Source: Ectothiorhodospira shaposhnikovii (GTDB lineage: Bacteria; Pseudomonadota; Gammaproteobacteria; Ectothiorhodospirales; Ectothiorhodospiraceae). Taken from it: a stretch of 64,000 nucleotides of DNA. Position 1 is the stretch's first letter. The number at the start of each line of letters is the position of its first letter. Of this stretch, positions 53,221-62,525 are shown piece after piece. The position numbers and the translations under genes were made by a program. The stretch covers positions 1-64,000 of the forward strand of contig NZ_JAJMLZ010000006.1 of the NCBI RefSeq assembly GCF_022227765.1, in the 5' to 3' direction. The notes beneath the pieces were generated by a model. That model saw nothing but the letters and a program-made list of their open reading frames with translations. It searched no databases and was not told the origin of the DNA.

Positions 53221-54295
53221 GGGGATGGCTCCCCGCGCTGCCCAGGCTGCCGGCGAGCAGCATCAGGCCCAGGCCCAGGATCAGCAGTCCGCCCATGAGG
53301 GTGATGGTCTGGCCCGCCCAGGCCATGGCCCGGTATTCGCCGCCGCCCGCCAGTCGGACTGCCAGATGGCGGGCCTTGACGGCCAGGATGGCCAGGACGG
53401 ACACGGTGATGGCCGTGCCCAGGGACATGGCCAGGACAGCGAAGATGCCCGCCAGCCATAAACCCAGCAGATGGGCGGCCACCAGCACCAGGATGGCGCC
53501 GGTGCAGGGCCGGATGCCCACCGCCACGATGGTGGCGATCATGGCGGACAGGCTGCCCGCCTCGGCGGCCTGCCGGGGGGTGACGTGGTGGGCGTGACCA
53601 CAGCCGCAGCCGGGGCCGTGGGGGTGGGTCACGTCCCGGGGCAGGACGGGACGCAGGCCATGGCCGGCCAGGGGGGCGACGGTGAGCGGTTGCAGCTGGA
53701 TTGGCGCCGGTGCCGGCGCCCGATACAGGCGCAGATAACCCCGTACCGCCCGAAAACTGAGCCAGGCCCCCAGCAAGGCCACCAGGGCAAAGCTGATCTG
53801 TTCCAGCAGGTAGGCCCGGCCCATGGCTTCACGGGCGGCCATGCCGGCGATGAGCAGGACGCCGGATACCAGCACGATGGCGGTGATGCCCTGCAGCATG
53901 GCCGAGGCAAAGGACAGGCTCAGGGCGCGCCGCAAGTGCTGGCGGTGGGTGAGCAGGTAAGTGGTGATCACGGCCTTGCCGTGGCCGGGGCCGGCGGCAT
54001 GGAAGATGCCGTAGAGAAAGCTCACCAGGATCAGCGCCCCCGCACTGGCGGCGCCGGGGTTTTCCCGTACCTGCTGCATGCCATCGGCCAGCCGGCGGTG
54101 CAACTGGCGCTGCTGGGTGATGACCCAGGCCACCATGCGATCCCGCAAGCCGGCTTGCGACGGGGCTTCGTCCTCGAACAGCATCAACGGCTGAGCGGGC
54201 GCGCTGGGCGGCGGACCGCCGCCGGTCAGCGCCGAGGCATGGACGTGCAGGGGCAGCAGCAGGGCCGCCAGACAGAGGATGATCAGTCGGTGCAT
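53210..54295 (-). CDS. NicO-type nickel/cobalt transporter
   Basis: 361 residues with an N-terminal signal-like helix and about six more membrane segments. Motifs [20 protein letters not shown] and [19 protein letters not shown] are those of the NicO (RcnA-like) family. A His/Cys-rich loop ([14 protein letters not shown]) lies mid-protein and should bind metal. The DUF1007 gene overlaps its start by 13 bases. Direction of transport cannot be read from the sequence. Confidence 0.88.
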   Translation of the reverse strand: MHRLIILCLAALLLPLHVHASALTGGGPPPSAPAQPLMLFEDEAPSQAGLRDRMVAWVITQQRQLHRRLADGMQQVRENPGAASAGALILVSFLYGIFHAAGPGHGKAVITTYLLTHRQHLRRALSLSFASAMLQGITAIVLVSGVLLIAGMAAREAMGRAYLLEQISFALVALLGAWLSFRAVRGYLRLYRAPAPAPIQLQPLTVAPLAGHGLRPVLPRDVTHPHGPGCGCGHAHHVTPRQAAEAGSLSAMIATIVAVGIRPCTGAILVLVAAHLLGLWLAGIFAVLAMSLGTAITVSVLAILAVKARHLAVRLAGGGEYRAMAWAGQTITLMGGLLILGLGLMLLAGSLGSAGSHPLGL

Positions 54296-54951
54296 CGGAT
54301 TTCAGCCCGTTCGGCAAAGTGCTTGCCCAGATCCGGGTCGCCGGTCTGGTCGTAATCCAGGGCCATGGCCCTGGCCACCATGACCGGGTCGGGTCGGGGC
54401 TGACGGATGCGGATCTCGCAGCGCTCCGAGCCACCCTCCAGATGGGGCACGGTGTTTTCGGCGTGCAGGATTTCAATGAAATAGGTGGGATCGAAGACGG
54501 CGTAGCGCAAGGGTGCCCGGACCGGGTCCACGGGCTGGCGGAAATGCAGGCTGAAGCTCAGTGCCAGGCGCCCGTTGATCTCCTTCAAGGTCGGGTTCTC
54601 GGCGCGCACGTCGCGGATGACCTGTTCACCGTGATGGATTTCAGTGAAGAAATGGTAGTCGGTGAGGTTCTCGATCACCTGACGGGCGATGTCGGCCAGT
54701 TTTTCTTCCCGGGTGTCGCCGGCGGCGTTGTGGGCCATCTCGTCCAGCAGGAAGACGCTGTAGAAGGGGTCCATCAGCCAGGTCTGGTGCAGCCGGGTGA
54801 CGTGCCCGGACCCATCGAACACGGCGGTGACCTCCAGGTCGATCCAGGCATGGGGATGGGCACCGGCCGGGCCGGCGGGCAAGGCCAGCCCGGCCAGGAG
54901 CAGCAGGCAGCAGAGGCAGTGCAGGGGTCGTGTGAGGCCTGGGTATGACAT
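54283..54951 (-). CDS. DUF1007 family secreted protein
   Basis: 222 residues from ATG 54951 with a signal peptide (LLLLAGLALPAGPAGA) and mature start HPHAWIDLEV, the DUF1007 signature. It carries the conserved LHQTWLMDPFYS and FDPTYFIEI. Family members sit beside NicO transporters and may be periplasmic metal-handling partners; this is inferred from co-occurrence. It overlaps the transporter by 13 bases. Confidence 0.85.
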   Translation of the reverse strand: MSYPGLTRPLHCLCCLLLLAGLALPAGPAGAHPHAWIDLEVTAVFDGSGHVTRLHQTWLMDPFYSVFLLDEMAHNAAGDTREEKLADIARQVIENLTDYHFFTEIHHGEQVIRDVRAENPTLKEINGRLALSFSLHFRQPVDPVRAPLRYAVFDPTYFIEILHAENTVPHLEGGSERCEIRIRQPRPDPVMVARAMALDYDQTGDPDLGKHFAERAEIRCTD

Positions 54952-54980
54952 GGTTGCAAACTTGCCTGAAATGCGTCGGG

Positions 54981-55859
54981 TTATAGGGACAGCGGCCGGG
55001 CGGTCGGGGTTCCCGCCAGGCCGAGTTCCCCGTGCAGGGAGTGCCATCGGTCCTCGTCGCCGGGGCCGGGTCGCAGGTCCAGTCCGTCGGGCAGCGGTAT
55101 CCCGCAATGGATGCCCGTCAGCCGCCGGGCCAGGCGCACCGTGTCCTGGTGGGTTTCGATCAGCGCCATCAGCCGCCTGGCGCCGCGGATGGGCATGTGG
55201 CCCACGGCCGGGATGTCCGCCAGCAGGGCGTCCAGGGTGTCGGTGCGCCGGAGCAGGCGGGCCGCGGTACTCATGCCCACGCCGGGGATGCCGGGGATGT
55301 TGTCCACCTTGTCGCCGGCCAGGGCCAGCTGGTCCGCCACCTGGTCCGGACGGACGCCGAGCAGCTTGCGGATGCCGCCGGGGTCCAGGCGCCGGTTTTG
55401 GCGCGGTTCCCACCACAGGTCGCCGTCATGCACCAGTTGGGTCAGATCCTTGTCGCCGGTGGCCAGGATCACCGTGCGTCCCGCACGGCGCTCACGGTCG
55501 GCCAGGGTGCCGATGAGGTCGTCCGCCTCGAACTCCCGGCTGGACAGGGTGGTCAGGCCGCAGGCATCCAGCAGTTCACGGCAGAGTCGGAACTGGCGTT
55601 TCAGGGCCTCCGGCGCCGGCGGCCGGTGGGCCTTGTAGGGGGGGTAGATAGACTGGCGGTAGTGCCTGCCCAGTCCTTCGTCGAAGGCGAAGGCAATCCG
55701 TTCGGGGCGTTCTTCCCGCATCAGGGTGCGGACGAAATTCATGAATCCCACCACCGCGTTCACCGGCTGACCCCGGGGGCAGGTGAGGGTGTCGGGCAGG
55801 GCGAACCAGGCGCGGAAGATGAAGATGCTGGTGTCGACAAGGTAGGTGGGCGTGTTCAC
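54981..55859 (-). CDS. 5'-3' exonuclease / flap endonuclease-like (Xni/ExoIX family)
   Basis: 292 residues with an N-terminal PIN/5'-nuclease domain: TYLVDTSIFIFRAWFALPD, FAFDEGLGRHYRQSIYPPYK, REFEADDLIGTLADR and ATGDKDLTQLV provide the metal-binding acids. A helix-hairpin-helix follows (LAGDKVDNIPGIPGVGMSTA). It lacks polymerase and 3'-exonuclease domains, so it is a standalone relative of the PolA nuclease domain, as in Xni. It likely acts on flaps or 5' ends in repair. Confidence 0.9.
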   Translation of the reverse strand: MNTPTYLVDTSIFIFRAWFALPDTLTCPRGQPVNAVVGFMNFVRTLMREERPERIAFAFDEGLGRHYRQSIYPPYKAHRPPAPEALKRQFRLCRELLDACGLTTLSSREFEADDLIGTLADRERRAGRTVILATGDKDLTQLVHDGDLWWEPRQNRRLDPGGIRKLLGVRPDQVADQLALAGDKVDNIPGIPGVGMSTAARLLRRTDTLDALLADIPAVGHMPIRGARRLMALIETHQDTVRLARRLTGIHCGIPLPDGLDLRPGPGDEDRWHSLHGELGLAGTPTARPLSL

Positions 55860-55969
55860 GGCTCGATTGTATCAGGACGGGCACGGGGAGAAGGCTTCCC
55901 GTGGGCGCGATATCTGTTAACTTGCAGTTCTGATCCCAAAACCGCCGTCTGTCCGGCGAAGGAGTTGTC

Positions 55970-56224
55970 ATGAAGGTGACCGTGGAGCTGGATGCCACCC
56001 CGGAGGAACTGCGTGCCTTTCTCGGACTGCCCGACGTGGCGCCGCTGCAGAAGGAGATGATGGACGATCTGGCCCGGCGCATTCGCGAGGGTCAGCAGGG
56101 TTACGAGGCCCTGGCCCTGATGCAGCCCATGCTGCAAAGCGGCATCGCCAACATGGACGCGATGCAGAAGATGTTCTGGCAGGCGTTTACCCAGGGCGCC
56201 GGTGATGCCGACAAGAAGAAATGA
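55970..56224 (+). CDS. Small conserved hypothetical (DUF6489-like)
   Basis: 84 residues. VTVELDATPEELRAFLGLPD then VAPLQKEMMDDLARRI and MLQSGIANMDAMQKMFWQAF, ending in KKK. It looks soluble and mostly helical. It matches a small gammaproteobacterial family that I recall as DUF6489; that assignment was not checked. No function is known. Position between xni and mdh gives no clear hint. Confidence 0.7.
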   Translation: MKVTVELDATPEELRAFLGLPDVAPLQKEMMDDLARRIREGQQGYEALALMQPMLQSGIANMDAMQKMFWQAFTQGAGDADKKK

Positions 56225-56249
56225 CCTACCGGTGCGCGGGGGTGCTTTC

Positions 56250-56258
56250 TGCTAGAAT
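56250..56258 (+). promoter_or_regulatory. Extended -10 promoter for mdh
   Basis: TGCTAGAAT matches TGnTATAAT except one base and lies 42 bases before the mdh start. No convincing -35 is seen, which extended -10 promoters can lack. GGAGG precedes ATG 56301. Confidence 0.4.
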
Positions 56259-56300
56259 CCCGCCCTTGTTCATCCCATCGAGTACTCTGGAGGTAGTTTC

Positions 56301-57281
56301 ATGAAGAACCCCGTGCGCGTTGCCGTCACCGGCGCGGCTGGTCAGATCTCCTACAGCCTCTTGTTCCGCATCGCCTCCGGCGACATGCTCGGCAAGGATC
56401 AGCCCGTCATTCTGCAGCTGCTGGAAATCACCCCGGCCATGGACGCCCTGCGCGGCGTGGTGATGGAGCTGGAAGACTGCGCCTTCCCGCTGCTGGCCGG
56501 CGTGGTGATCTCCGACAAGCCGGAAGAGGCCTTTGCCGATGCGGATTACGCCCTGCTGGTGGGTGCCCGTCCCCGTGGTCCGGGCATGGAGCGCAAGGAC
56601 CTGCTGGAAGCCAATGCGGCCATTTTCTCCGTGCAGGGCAAGGCCCTGAACGCGGTGGCCAGCCGTCAGGTGAAGGTGCTGGTGGTGGGCAATCCCGCCA
56701 ATACCAATGCCCTGATCGCCCAGCGCAATGCGCCGGATCTGGATCCGCGCAACTTCACCGCCATGACCCGTCTGGATCACAACCGTGCCCTGGCCCAGCT
56801 GGCCGGCAAGACCGGTGCCGCCACCACGGACATCCGTCAGATGATCATTTGGGGCAACCACTCCGCCACCCAGTATCCGGACATCAGCCAGGCCACCGTG
56901 AAGGGTGACGCCGCTGCCGGTCTGGTGCCCCGTGACTGGTATGAAACCGACTTCATTCCCACCGTGCAGCAGCGCGGTGCCGCGATCATCAAGGCCCGTG
57001 GTGCTTCTTCCGCCGCTTCCGCCGCCAGCTCCGCCATTGATCACATCCGTGACTGGGCCCTGGGTACGCCGGATGGCGACTGGGTGAGCATGGCCGTGCC
57101 TTCCGACGGCAGTTACGGCATCGAGGAAGGTCTGATCTACTCCTTCCCCGTCACCTGCAAGAATGGTGATTACAGCATCGTGCAGGGGCTGGAGATTGAT
57201 GCATTCAGCCGCGAGCGCATGACCGTGACCGAACAGGAACTGCGGGAAGAGCGCGACGGCGTGGCGCATCTGCTGCCCTGA
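56301..57281 (+). CDS. mdh: Malate dehydrogenase (NAD-dependent, group 2)
   Basis: 326 residues. Nucleotide-binding start [20 protein letters not shown], substrate loop [18 protein letters not shown] with the arginines, [10 protein letters not shown] and the catalytic histidine in [13 protein letters not shown]. The GAAGQI start and overall length place it with the cytosolic-type MDH of many proteobacteria rather than the E. coli type. It interconverts malate and oxaloacetate in the TCA cycle. Single-gene unit followed by a strong hairpin. Confidence 0.97.
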   Translation: MKNPVRVAVTGAAGQISYSLLFRIASGDMLGKDQPVILQLLEITPAMDALRGVVMELEDCAFPLLAGVVISDKPEEAFADADYALLVGARPRGPGMERKDLLEANAAIFSVQGKALNAVASRQVKVLVVGNPANTNALIAQRNAPDLDPRNFTAMTRLDHNRALAQLAGKTGAATTDIRQMIIWGNHSATQYPDISQATVKGDAAAGLVPRDWYETDFIPTVQQRGAAIIKARGASSAASAASSAIDHIRDWALGTPDGDWVSMAVPSDGSYGIEEGLIYSFPVTCKNGDYSIVQGLEIDAFSRERMTVTEQELREERDGVAHLLP

Positions 57282-57289
57282 CGGTGTGT

Positions 57290-57325
57290 CGCCCCCCTTG
57301 TCTCCTTTGGGGGAGAAGGGGGGCG
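57290..57325 (+). terminator. Hairpin after mdh
   Basis: CGCCCCCCTT (57290-57299) pairs with AAGGGGGGCG (57316-57325); an inner TCTCC/GGAGA pairing extends it. It starts 9 bases after the mdh stop. The T-run after it is poor (TTCGGGATGTTTT). Confidence 0.6.
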
Positions 57326-57352
57326 TTCGGGATGTTTTCAATGTCCGTGACT

Positions 57353-57379
57353 GGATTCCCGCGTTCGCGGGAATGACGG
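57353..57379. repeat. REP-like palindrome, single-hairpin copy
   Basis: ATTCCCGCGTTCGCGGGAAT with flanking GG and GACGG matches the right half of the composite palindromes at 401 and 52453. It is followed by a short tandem duplication (GATGACGGAGCTTTAA next to GAATGACGGATCTTTAA) before the rimO stop. Confidence 0.7.
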
Positions 57380-57403
57380 ATCTTTAACGGGGATGACGGA
57401 GCT

Positions 57404-58759
57404 TTAATTTGCCGGACCGGCCTCTCCCTCTGTTCGCCGGGCAAACAGGTCATGTTCCGAGGCGTCGATGATCTCCACGTCGGCCCAGTCTCCGGGGCGC
57501 AATGCTTCTCCATCTTCCACGAAGACAAGACCGTCGATCTCCGGGGCGTCCGCGCTGGAGCGGGCAATGGCGGTGCCGTCCTCGTCCAGATCGTCCACCA
57601 GTACCCGCATCCGCCGCCCCACCTTCTCCGCCAGCCGGGCCTCGCTGATCCCGGCCTGAACCTCCATGAATCGGGCCATGCGCGCCTCCTTGACCGCCTC
57701 GGGTACCGCGCCGGGCAGGTCGTTGGCGGGGGCGCCGTCCACCGGCGAATAGGTGAAGCAACCCACCCGGTCCAGCCGGGCCTCGCGGATAAAGTCCAGC
57801 AGGGTTTCGAAGTCGTCGTCCGTCTCGCCGGGAAAACCGACGATGAAGGTGCTGCGCAGGGTGATGTCCGGGCAGACCTCCCGCCATTGCCGGATTCGCT
57901 CCAGCACCCGTTCCGCGGCCGCCGGTCGGCGCATGGCCTTGAGGATGCGGGGACTGCCGTGCTGCAGGGGGATGTCCAGGTAGGGCAGGATGCGTCCATC
58001 CGCCATCAGCGGGATCAGGTCATCCACGTGAGGGTAGGGGTAGACATAGTGCATTCGCACCCAGACCCCCAGGCTGCCCAGGGCCTCGGCCAGGCTCTGG
58101 ATGTGGGTGCGCAGGGGCTTGCCGCCCCAGAACCCGGTGCGGTATTTCAGGTCCACCCCGTAGGCGCCGGAGTCCTGGGAGATGACCAGTAGCTCCTTGA
58201 CGCCGGCGGCCACCAGATTCTCGGCTTCCTGCATCACCTCGCCCACGGGGCGGCTGACCAGGTCGCCGCGAAAGCGGGGGATGATGCAGAAGCTGCAGTG
58301 GTGATTGCAGCCCTCGGAAATCTTCAGATAGGCAAAGTGCCGGGGCGTGAGACGCACGCCCTGGGGCGGCACCAGGCTCTCGAAGGGGGCATGGGGGGCG
58401 GGCAGATGGGCGTGCACCGCCGTCATGACCTGTTCGTAGGCATGGGGGCCGGAGACGGCCAGGACCTGGGGAAAGCGCTCGCGGATCCGGTCGGCGTCCG
58501 CGCCCAGACAGCCGGTGACGATGACCCGACCGTTTTCCGCCAGGGCCTCGCCGATGGCGTCCAGGGATTCGGTGACGGCGGCGTCGATGAAGCCACAGGT
58601 GTTGACCACCACCAGATCGGCGTCGGCATAGCTGGGAGAGACGCCGTAACCTTCGGCGCGGAGCTGGGTGAGAATGCGTTCGGAGTCGGACAGGGCCTTG
58701 GGGCAACCCAGGCTGATGAAACCGACGCGGGGAGGGATGGCAGTGGAAAGCTGGTTCAC
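57404..58759 (-). CDS. rimO: Ribosomal protein S12 methylthiotransferase RimO
   Basis: 451 residues. The N-terminal methylthiotransferase domain has cysteines C19, C55 and C84 for the auxiliary [4Fe-4S] cluster ([30 protein letters not shown]). The radical SAM site is CNHHCSFC (C151, C155, C158), followed by [17 protein letters not shown] domain closes the protein. The [11 protein letters not shown] start is RimO rather than MiaB. It modifies Asp88 of S12. Confidence 0.97.
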   Translation of the reverse strand: MNQLSTAIPPRVGFISLGCPKALSDSERILTQLRAEGYGVSPSYADADLVVVNTCGFIDAAVTESLDAIGEALAENGRVIVTGCLGADADRIRERFPQVLAVSGPHAYEQVMTAVHAHLPAPHAPFESLVPPQGVRLTPRHFAYLKISEGCNHHCSFCIIPRFRGDLVSRPVGEVMQEAENLVAAGVKELLVISQDSGAYGVDLKYRTGFWGGKPLRTHIQSLAEALGSLGVWVRMHYVYPYPHVDDLIPLMADGRILPYLDIPLQHGSPRILKAMRRPAAAERVLERIRQWREVCPDITLRSTFIVGFPGETDDDFETLLDFIREARLDRVGCFTYSPVDGAPANDLPGAVPEAVKEARMARFMEVQAGISEARLAEKVGRRMRVLVDDLDEDGTAIARSSADAPEIDGLVFVEDGEALRPGDWADVEIIDASEHDLFARRTEGEAGPAN

Positions 58760-58817
58760 GGATGACTCGCAAAAGGGGCGGCGGGGTGGTTAAAGGGGCT
58801 GCCCATCCACGCGCGCC

Positions 58818-58846
58818 TTGTATCTGATGGGAGCATCCAGTATATT
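58818..58846 (+). promoter_or_regulatory. Candidate sigma-70 promoter for rpmE
   Basis: TTGTAT (58818-58823) and TATATT (58841-58846) are separated by 17 bp. The -10 matches at five of six positions. The start would give a leader of about 38 bases. Confidence 0.45.
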
Positions 58847-58890
58847 GCCGCTCTTTTCTTGGCGCTATACAGGCTTTCGAGGGTGCTTTC

Positions 58891-59094
58891 ATGAAGGCGG
58901 ATATCCATCCCGATTATCACGATGTCACCGTGAGCTGCAGCTGCGGTAACACGTTCACCACCCGTTCCACCCAGGCCGGTGACAGCCTGCAGGTGGAAGT
59001 ATGCTCCGCCTGCCATCCGTTCTATACCGGCAAGCAGAAGATCGTCGATACGGCCGGCCAGGTGGACAAGTTCCGTCGTCGCTACGGAATGTAA
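58891..59094 (+). CDS. rpmE: 50S ribosomal protein L31, zinc-binding form
   Basis: 67 residues. [20 protein letters not shown] and [20 protein letters not shown] carry the four-ligand zinc site (two cysteine pairs), so this is the C+ form, which is replaced by RpmE2 under zinc limitation in many bacteria. The ATG lies 45 bp after the candidate promoter, and the secreted nuclease gene follows 15 bp downstream. Confidence 0.97.
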   Translation: MKADIHPDYHDVTVSCSCGNTFTTRSTQAGDSLQVEVCSACHPFYTGKQKIVDTAGQVDKFRRRYGM

Positions 59095-59109
59095 GATCGG
59101 GCCGGATTC

Positions 59110-59910
59110 ATGGCTCGATTGAACGGTTTGAAGACAAGGGCGCTGCTGGTCGGCGCCCTTGTTGCGTTTGCGGCCGGGGCAGTCCAGGCCGTGACCCTGC
59201 CGGAGTCCTGCGGCGGCCCCACGGGGCGGGTGGAACAGGCGCGGGTCAACCATGTCTATGACGGGGATACCGTGCGTCTTTCCGACGGCACCCGGGTGCG
59301 CATGATCGGCCTGGATACCCCGGAGATCTTCTGGCGGGAGAACAGCGCCGAACCCTTCGGTCACGAGGCCAGGGATGCCCTGGTCGAGATCCTGGAGTCC
59401 CACGACTACCGGGTATTGCTGGTGCATGACCAGGAGCGCCGTGATCATTATCAGCGGCGTCTGGCCCATCTGTTCACGCCGGACGGCAGGCCCATCCATG
59501 CCGAACTGCTGGCCCGCGGCCTGGCGGTGGCGCTGACCATCCCTCCCAATGACTGGAATCTGCAATGTTACCGGGACGCGGAGGCCCAGGCCCGTGAGGC
59601 GGGGCTGAAAATCTGGGAGCAGGACCATCTGCGGGTGTTCAGGGCGGAGGAACTGCCGCCGGACACCGAGGGGTTCCGGCGGGTGGAGGGCCGTGTGGTC
59701 CGTCTGGGGGAGAGCGGGCGTTCCCACTGGATCAATCTGGAAGGGAATGTGGCCTTCCGGATCGACCACGAGGACATGGTCCATTTCCCGGGCCTGGATC
59801 CGGCGACGTTGCGAGGGCGCGAGGTAATGGGGCGGGGGCTGGTCTACAGTCATCGGGGACAGCCGCGCATCCGGATCCGTCATCCCGCCGATCTGCAGAT
59901 CCTGGACTGA
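59110..59910 (+). CDS. Secreted thermonuclease family protein (SNase domain)
   Basis: 266 residues with a signal peptide (ALLVGALVAFAAGAVQA). The SNase domain has VNHVYDGDTVRLSDGTRVRM, LDTPEI, and the catalytic RRDHYQRRLAHLF with ELLARGLAVAL, so Asp, Arg and Glu positions appear retained. An extra beta-rich C-terminal domain of about 90 residues (EGRVVRLGESGRSHWINLEG) resembles an OB fold. It is exported, and would cut nucleic acid in the periplasm or outside. It may be cotranscribed with rpmE. Confidence 0.88.
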   Translation: MARLNGLKTRALLVGALVAFAAGAVQAVTLPESCGGPTGRVEQARVNHVYDGDTVRLSDGTRVRMIGLDTPEIFWRENSAEPFGHEARDALVEILESHDYRVLLVHDQERRDHYQRRLAHLFTPDGRPIHAELLARGLAVALTIPPNDWNLQCYRDAEAQAREAGLKIWEQDHLRVFRAEELPPDTEGFRRVEGRVVRLGESGRSHWINLEGNVAFRIDHEDMVHFPGLDPATLRGREVMGRGLVYSHRGQPRIRIRHPADLQILD

Positions 59911-59915
59911 CTTTT

Positions 59916-59942
59916 CGTGGGAGCGGAGGGCCCGCTCCCACG
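59916..59942. repeat. Palindrome with GTGGGAGCGG arms
   Basis: CGTGGGAGCGG (59916-59926) pairs with CCGCTCCCACG (59932-59942). The arm GTGGGAGCGG also occurs at 30819-30828 after tsaD. It lies between convergent genes and may act as a terminator. Similar arms are known from gammaproteobacterial REP sequences. Confidence 0.6.
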
Positions 59943-59967
59943 GTTTGGACGGCCGGGCGGCTTTCCG

Positions 59968-60495
59968 TCAGTGGCTGGTGGGGTGGAGGCCGCCGGGCAG
60001 GTAACGGCCCAGGCCCAGATGGTTGAGCATCTTCACCGCCTTGGTGCCGGCCCGCTGCCCCAGCACCGCATGGATGTGGCTTTCCCAGTCCGGCTCGGCG
60101 GTATCCAGCAGATTCTTCAGGTACAGACCCGCCTCGGTTTCCCCCTCCAGATCCAGTCGACGACTGAAGAACAGGGTGTCCGGGTCCTCGCTGCGGGTGG
60201 CCAGACGCCAGAAGTCTTCCAGACGGCCACGGATGCGCACGTCCCAGTCAGTGGGATTCTTGCAGTCCCAGTGGGTGACGCCGCCGTCCTTGACCCGGAA
60301 ACAGATGCTGCCGGAATGGTCGGTCACCGCCAGGCAGATGCGCTTGCCTTCCAGGGGACCCAGTTCGTCGGCGGCGGGCTGACCCTTGAGCATGTGATTC
60401 ATGAGGGCGGAGAAGACCCGGGTATGGACGGCGTCCGGCAGCAGGCGAAGGCCGACGCCCAGGGGCAGCAGAATGGGAGGCTTGGGAAGATGCAT
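59968..60495 (-). CDS. ubiT: SCP2 domain ubiquinone biosynthesis accessory protein UbiT
   Basis: 175 residues from ATG 60495, close to the 174 of E. coli YhbT/UbiT. The segment SEDPDTLFFSRRLDLEGETE then AGLYLKNLLDTAE is a strong match to the UbiT core; the SCP2 lipid-binding fold covers most of the protein. UbiT works with UbiU and UbiV in oxygen-independent ubiquinone synthesis. The ubiUV pair is not in the window. A longer frame upstream is antisense to the gap and was rejected. Confidence 0.85.
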   Translation of the reverse strand: MHLPKPPILLPLGVGLRLLPDAVHTRVFSALMNHMLKGQPAADELGPLEGKRICLAVTDHSGSICFRVKDGGVTHWDCKNPTDWDVRIRGRLEDFWRLATRSEDPDTLFFSRRLDLEGETEAGLYLKNLLDTAEPDWESHIHAVLGQRAGTKAVKMLNHLGLGRYLPGGLHPTSH

Positions 60496-60550
60496 GGCAA
60501 TACCTGTGACTGTCGCGGTATGACGGGTGTGTCCTTGGTAGCCCGAAATT

Positions 60551-61246
60551 CTAGCCCGTATCGAGGGGGGGCGGCCAGTCTTGCGGTGGGTGACCGAGCC
60601 TGTCATCCAGCGCCCGCAGTCGTTCCACCGTCCCCACGTCATGCCAGAGTCCGGCATGACGCTCGCCGCCGACCCGCCCACGGACCATCGCCGCGCGCAG
60701 CAGGGGAGCCAGCGGGAAGCGTCCCGGCCGACAGTCCGCAAACAGTGCCGGCCGATACCAGCCGATGCCGGCAAAGGTGAAGCGGGGTTCACCCGTGGCC
60801 GGGATGCGCCCGTTGCGAAGCGGGAAGTCCCCTTCGGGGTGATGCGGCGGGTTGTCCACCAGGATCAGGTGGGCCAGATCATCAGCGGCCAGGACGGGCG
60901 GGGTGAGCGGGTGATCGCTCCAGACGTCGCCGTTGATGACCAGGAATGGGTCCTCGCCCAGCAGGGGCAGGGCCTGGAATATCCCGCCACCGGTTTCCAG
61001 GGCCGTCTGCTCCAGGGAATAACGAATCCGCAGGCCCCAGCCGCTGCCGTCCCCCAGACGGGTGCGGATCTGTTCTCCCAGGTGAGCCAGGTTGATGACG
61101 ATATCCCGGTAGCCGGCCGCCTGGAGTCGCAGCAGATGGTGTTCGATCAGGGGGCGGCCGCCGACTGCCAGCAGAGGCTTGGGCGTGTGGTCGGTGAGGG
61201 GGCGCATGCGTTCGCCGCGCCCCGCGGCGAGGATCATGGCGCGCAT
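60551..61246 (-). CDS. murU: N-acetylmuramate-1-phosphate uridylyltransferase MurU
   Basis: 231 residues. [20 protein letters not shown] then [16 protein letters not shown] is the sugar-nucleotide pyrophosphorylase signature; later [11 protein letters not shown] and HDVGTVERL. With AmgK directly upstream it forms the peptidoglycan recycling bypass that converts MurNAc-1-P to UDP-MurNAc without de novo synthesis. Its start overlaps the amgK stop by 1 base. Confidence 0.92.
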   Translation of the reverse strand: MRAMILAAGRGERMRPLTDHTPKPLLAVGGRPLIEHHLLRLQAAGYRDIVINLAHLGEQIRTRLGDGSGWGLRIRYSLEQTALETGGGIFQALPLLGEDPFLVINGDVWSDHPLTPPVLAADDLAHLILVDNPPHHPEGDFPLRNGRIPATGEPRFTFAGIGWYRPALFADCRPGRFPLAPLLRAAMVRGRVGGERHAGLWHDVGTVERLRALDDRLGHPPQDWPPPLDTG

Positions 61247-62361
61247 CAGCGCGGTTCCCCCGTCGACGGATCCGGCGGTTGAGGCAGCAGGAGTGATGCC
61301 GGCCCCCTCATGCGCGAGGGTTCCCAGGGCTGGTGCATGCCGTTGCGGGACAGGGCCAGGCGATGGGCGTGGGGCAGGTGGGTGTCATACCAGGCCCGTA
61401 CCGGTGCCAGGGCCGGATGGGCCAGTTCCTGTTCCAGCAGGCGCCACAGTCGCGGCAGGTGACGCAGATAGGCGGGTTTGGCATCGCGCCGCCACAGCCG
61501 GGTGAAGATGCCGATGATCTTGGTGGTGCGCTGGGCGCCCAGAATCCAGAAACTGTCGTCCAGGGCCGTGGCATCCAGGCCGGGGAAGGCGTCCCGGTAG
61601 CGCGCCATCATGGCTTCGGCCACACCGGGGTCCACGTCCCGCCGGGCATCCCGCAGCAGCGACACCAGGTCATAGGCGGGCGAGCCGATGAGGGCATCCT
61701 GGAAGTCCAGCAGACCGCAGGCGGCGACCCCCTGGCGACCGGGAAGGACCATCAGGTTGTCTACATGGTAGTCCCGCAGCACCAGGGTATGGGGCAGGGC
61801 ACCGGTCTGGGGCAGGATGCCCCGCCAGGCGGTGATGAAATCGTGGCGGACCGGATCGGGGCAGCGGTCGCCCATGGCTTCCGGCCAGTACCAGTCCACC
61901 AGCAGCAGGGCCTCGTTGAGTAGCACGGATTCGCTGTAGGTCTCGATCTGGTGGGCATGGTGATGACTCCAGCCGCGGTGCAGGGCGATCAGGGTATCGG
62001 TGGCCAGCCGGTAGAGTCCGTGTTCGTCGGCACCGTCGGCCAGGGCACGGCTGAAGGTGTGATCGCCGAAATCCTCCAGCAGCAGAAAGCCCTGCCCGGT
62101 ATCCAGGCCATGGATGCGCGGGGCGCTCAGTCCCAGTTCAAGCAGGATCCCGGCGATGCGCGCGAAGTCGCCGGCGGACTCCCGATCCGGTGGGGCGTCC
62201 ATGATCACCCAGCTCCGGTTGTATTCCCAGCTCCGGTAATAGCGGCGGAAGCTGGCGTCGGCGGACAGCAGCCGGGGCATGGGCGTGTCTTCCCCGATCA
62301 TCCCCCGCAGCCAGGCGTGCAGGTCGGCGCGTCGGGTATTGGGAGCGGCACTGGTTTTCAT
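61246..62361 (-). CDS. amgK: N-acetylmuramate/N-acetylglucosamine kinase AmgK
   Basis: 371 residues from ATG 62361. Aminoglycoside-phosphotransferase fold: [40 protein letters not shown], catalytic loop [14 protein letters not shown] and metal site [20 protein letters not shown]. It phosphorylates MurNAc at the anomeric position. Coupled to murU. In Pseudomonas the neighbour is lptD; here glgX is divergent instead. Confidence 0.9.
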   Translation of the reverse strand: MKTSAAPNTRRADLHAWLRGMIGEDTPMPRLLSADASFRRYYRSWEYNRSWVIMDAPPDRESAGDFARIAGILLELGLSAPRIHGLDTGQGFLLLEDFGDHTFSRALADGADEHGLYRLATDTLIALHRGWSHHHAHQIETYSESVLLNEALLLVDWYWPEAMGDRCPDPVRHDFITAWRGILPQTGALPHTLVLRDYHVDNLMVLPGRQGVAACGLLDFQDALIGSPAYDLVSLLRDARRDVDPGVAEAMMARYRDAFPGLDATALDDSFWILGAQRTTKIIGIFTRLWRRDAKPAYLRHLPRLWRLLEQELAHPALAPVRAWYDTHLPHAHRLALSRNGMHQPWEPSRMRGPASLLLPQPPDPSTGEPR

Positions 62362-62525
62362 GGTTCGGCGGCACGGTTTCCGGAGGAGCCATCCATTATT
62401 GCATGCCTGTCGGCTTCGCCAAGTCAGGGTTCGCGATTGCGGAGGGTTTCCGCCGGACCCTATACTGCAGGGCAATATCCGTACGTTTCAAGCGCGCACC
62501 CGGCTGGGTGCGGAAGGTATGCTGC

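Noticed and set aside
60496-60792. N-terminal extension of the ubiT frame
   Set aside because: It is antisense-like, low in family resemblance and runs into the murU gene; ATG 60495 gives the standard length.
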